Assembly (NCBI GenBank): GCA_947447385.1
Contig: CANFKN010000075.1
Span: forward strand, 1 to 6,264
Source: Microbacteriaceae bacterium
GTDB taxonomy: Bacteria > Actinomycetota > Actinomycetes > Actinomycetales > Microbacteriaceae
Length of the DNA stretch: 6,264 nucleotides
Direction of reading: 5' to 3'
A program made the position numbers and the translations under genes. The notes beneath the pieces were generated by a model. The model saw only the letters and a list, made by a program, of their open reading frames with translations. It made no database searches and had not been told where the DNA came from. Below are positions 5,852 to 6,264 of the stretch, piece by piece (positions within the stretch are counted from its first letter, which is position 1; each line of letters opens with the position of its first letter).

Positions 5852-6264
5852 ATGAGAGACCGCAAACTTGTTAGCCAACTGTCGGCATTGCCTGACGGCC
5901 CTGTGATTCTTGGCGGGTGGGTTGAGAAGCTTCGCGACCAAAAGCGCATTCAGTTTGTGATTCTGCGTGACGAATCAGGTGACGTTCAGGTGACTTACCC
6001 TCGTCGCGAAGAAGAAGACGCTCTGGCCGACAAAGTTTCAAGCCTGACCAACGGTTCATTCGTTTGGGTGACCGGTCGTTTGGTTCACGACGAGCGCGTG
6101 AAGCTTGGCGGTCTAGAGATTCAGCTCGACGACCTCGAGATCATCACCCTTGCCGACCCAGAAACCCCGATTGCCGATGACACCAGCATCGACAAGCGCA
6201 TGGACTGGCGCTTTTTAGACCTTCGCCGCCCAGAGATGAACTTGGTCTTCAAGATTCAGACCAC
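5852..6264 (+). CDS. aspS: Aspartyl-tRNA synthetase, archaeal/eukaryotic-like type (N-terminal part, cut by window edge)
   Basis: The first 137 codons are present. They cover the anticodon-binding OB-fold (about 18-102: GGWVEKLRD, then IQFVILRDESGDVQVTYP, then GLEIQLDDLEII) and the hinge into the class II catalytic domain (DKRMDWRFLDLRRPEM, near 115-130). The enzyme charges tRNA with aspartate in the cytoplasm. IQFVILRD...VQVT, the short ETPIADDTS link and DKRMDWRFLDLRRP followed by VFKIQTT resemble archaeal-type AspRS (such as Thermococcus DTRLDNRF...IFKIRS). Canonical bacterial AspRS has LRLKYRYLDLRRP at this point. Many actinobacteria use a non-discriminating AspRS that also charges tRNA-Asn with later GatCAB amidation. 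Whether this one does cannot be decided here. It is divergent from the cytochrome c operon. Confidence 0.93.
   Translation, partial: MRDRKLVSQLSALPDGPVILGGWVEKLRDQKRIQFVILRDESGDVQVTYPRREEEDALADKVSSLTNGSFVWVTGRLVHDERVKLGGLEIQLDDLEIITLADPETPIADDTSIDKRMDWRFLDLRRPEMNLVFKIQT

Noticed and set aside
1..6264. RNA genes, CRISPR arrays, insertion sequences or phage genes
   Set aside because: No cloverleaf-like sequence, regularly spaced long repeats, terminal inverted repeats or transposase/integrase motifs were seen. Nearly all bases are covered by recognised housekeeping genes.

Overview
The window looks like a chromosomal core-metabolism segment of a small-genome, moderate-GC actinobacterium. The closest match I can suggest is a Microbacteriaceae-type freshwater lineage, but this is inferred from gene order and protein style, with no marker gene to prove it. 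Three things point to Actinobacteria. The order histidine phosphatase, TlpA-like lipoprotein, CcdA, ResB, CcsB is the one known from Mycobacterium tuberculosis (Rv0525 to Rv0529). Menaquinone genes lie next to it. Promoters appear to sit directly against start codons, as leaderless transcripts require. Gene packing is very tight: most gaps are 2 to 30 bp or are overlaps.

Left end (1-1057): the first 18 codons of menB run leftward off the window, and menC runs rightward. Both belong to menaquinone biosynthesis. They are separated by only 17 bp, which hold one near-palindromic -10 element placed symmetrically for leaderless transcription in both directions. This is the most interesting regulatory signal here. 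At the menC/ccsB convergent junction (1048-1099) a 13-bp tandem repeat carries both genes' stop codons and puts stops in all six frames.

Middle (1088-5713, minus strand): a five-gene operon reading leftward, in the order histidine phosphatase, TlpA/ResA-like lipoprotein thioredoxin, CcdA, ResB, CcsB. This is a complete System II (Ccs) cytochrome c maturation set. CcdA carries reducing power across the membrane. The lipoprotein thioredoxin probably reduces the apocytochrome CXXCH cysteines. ResB and CcsB together export and attach haem. Gaps are 2 bp, 2 bp, a 23-bp overlap and an 8-bp overlap, so translation is probably coupled. Menaquinone and cytochrome c both serve the same respiratory chain.

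Right end (5714-6264): a compact divergent intergenic region precedes aspS, truncated by the window end. It encodes an aspartyl-tRNA synthetase whose N-terminal part resembles the archaeal/eukaryotic-type enzyme more than the canonical bacterial one.

I found no RNA genes, insertion sequences, CRISPR arrays or prophage genes. The proteins are ordinary housekeeping families, and I see no convincing new multi-gene system. The second-look items are the shared leaderless promoter, the junction repeat, the AspRS type and the phosphatase of unknown substrate.
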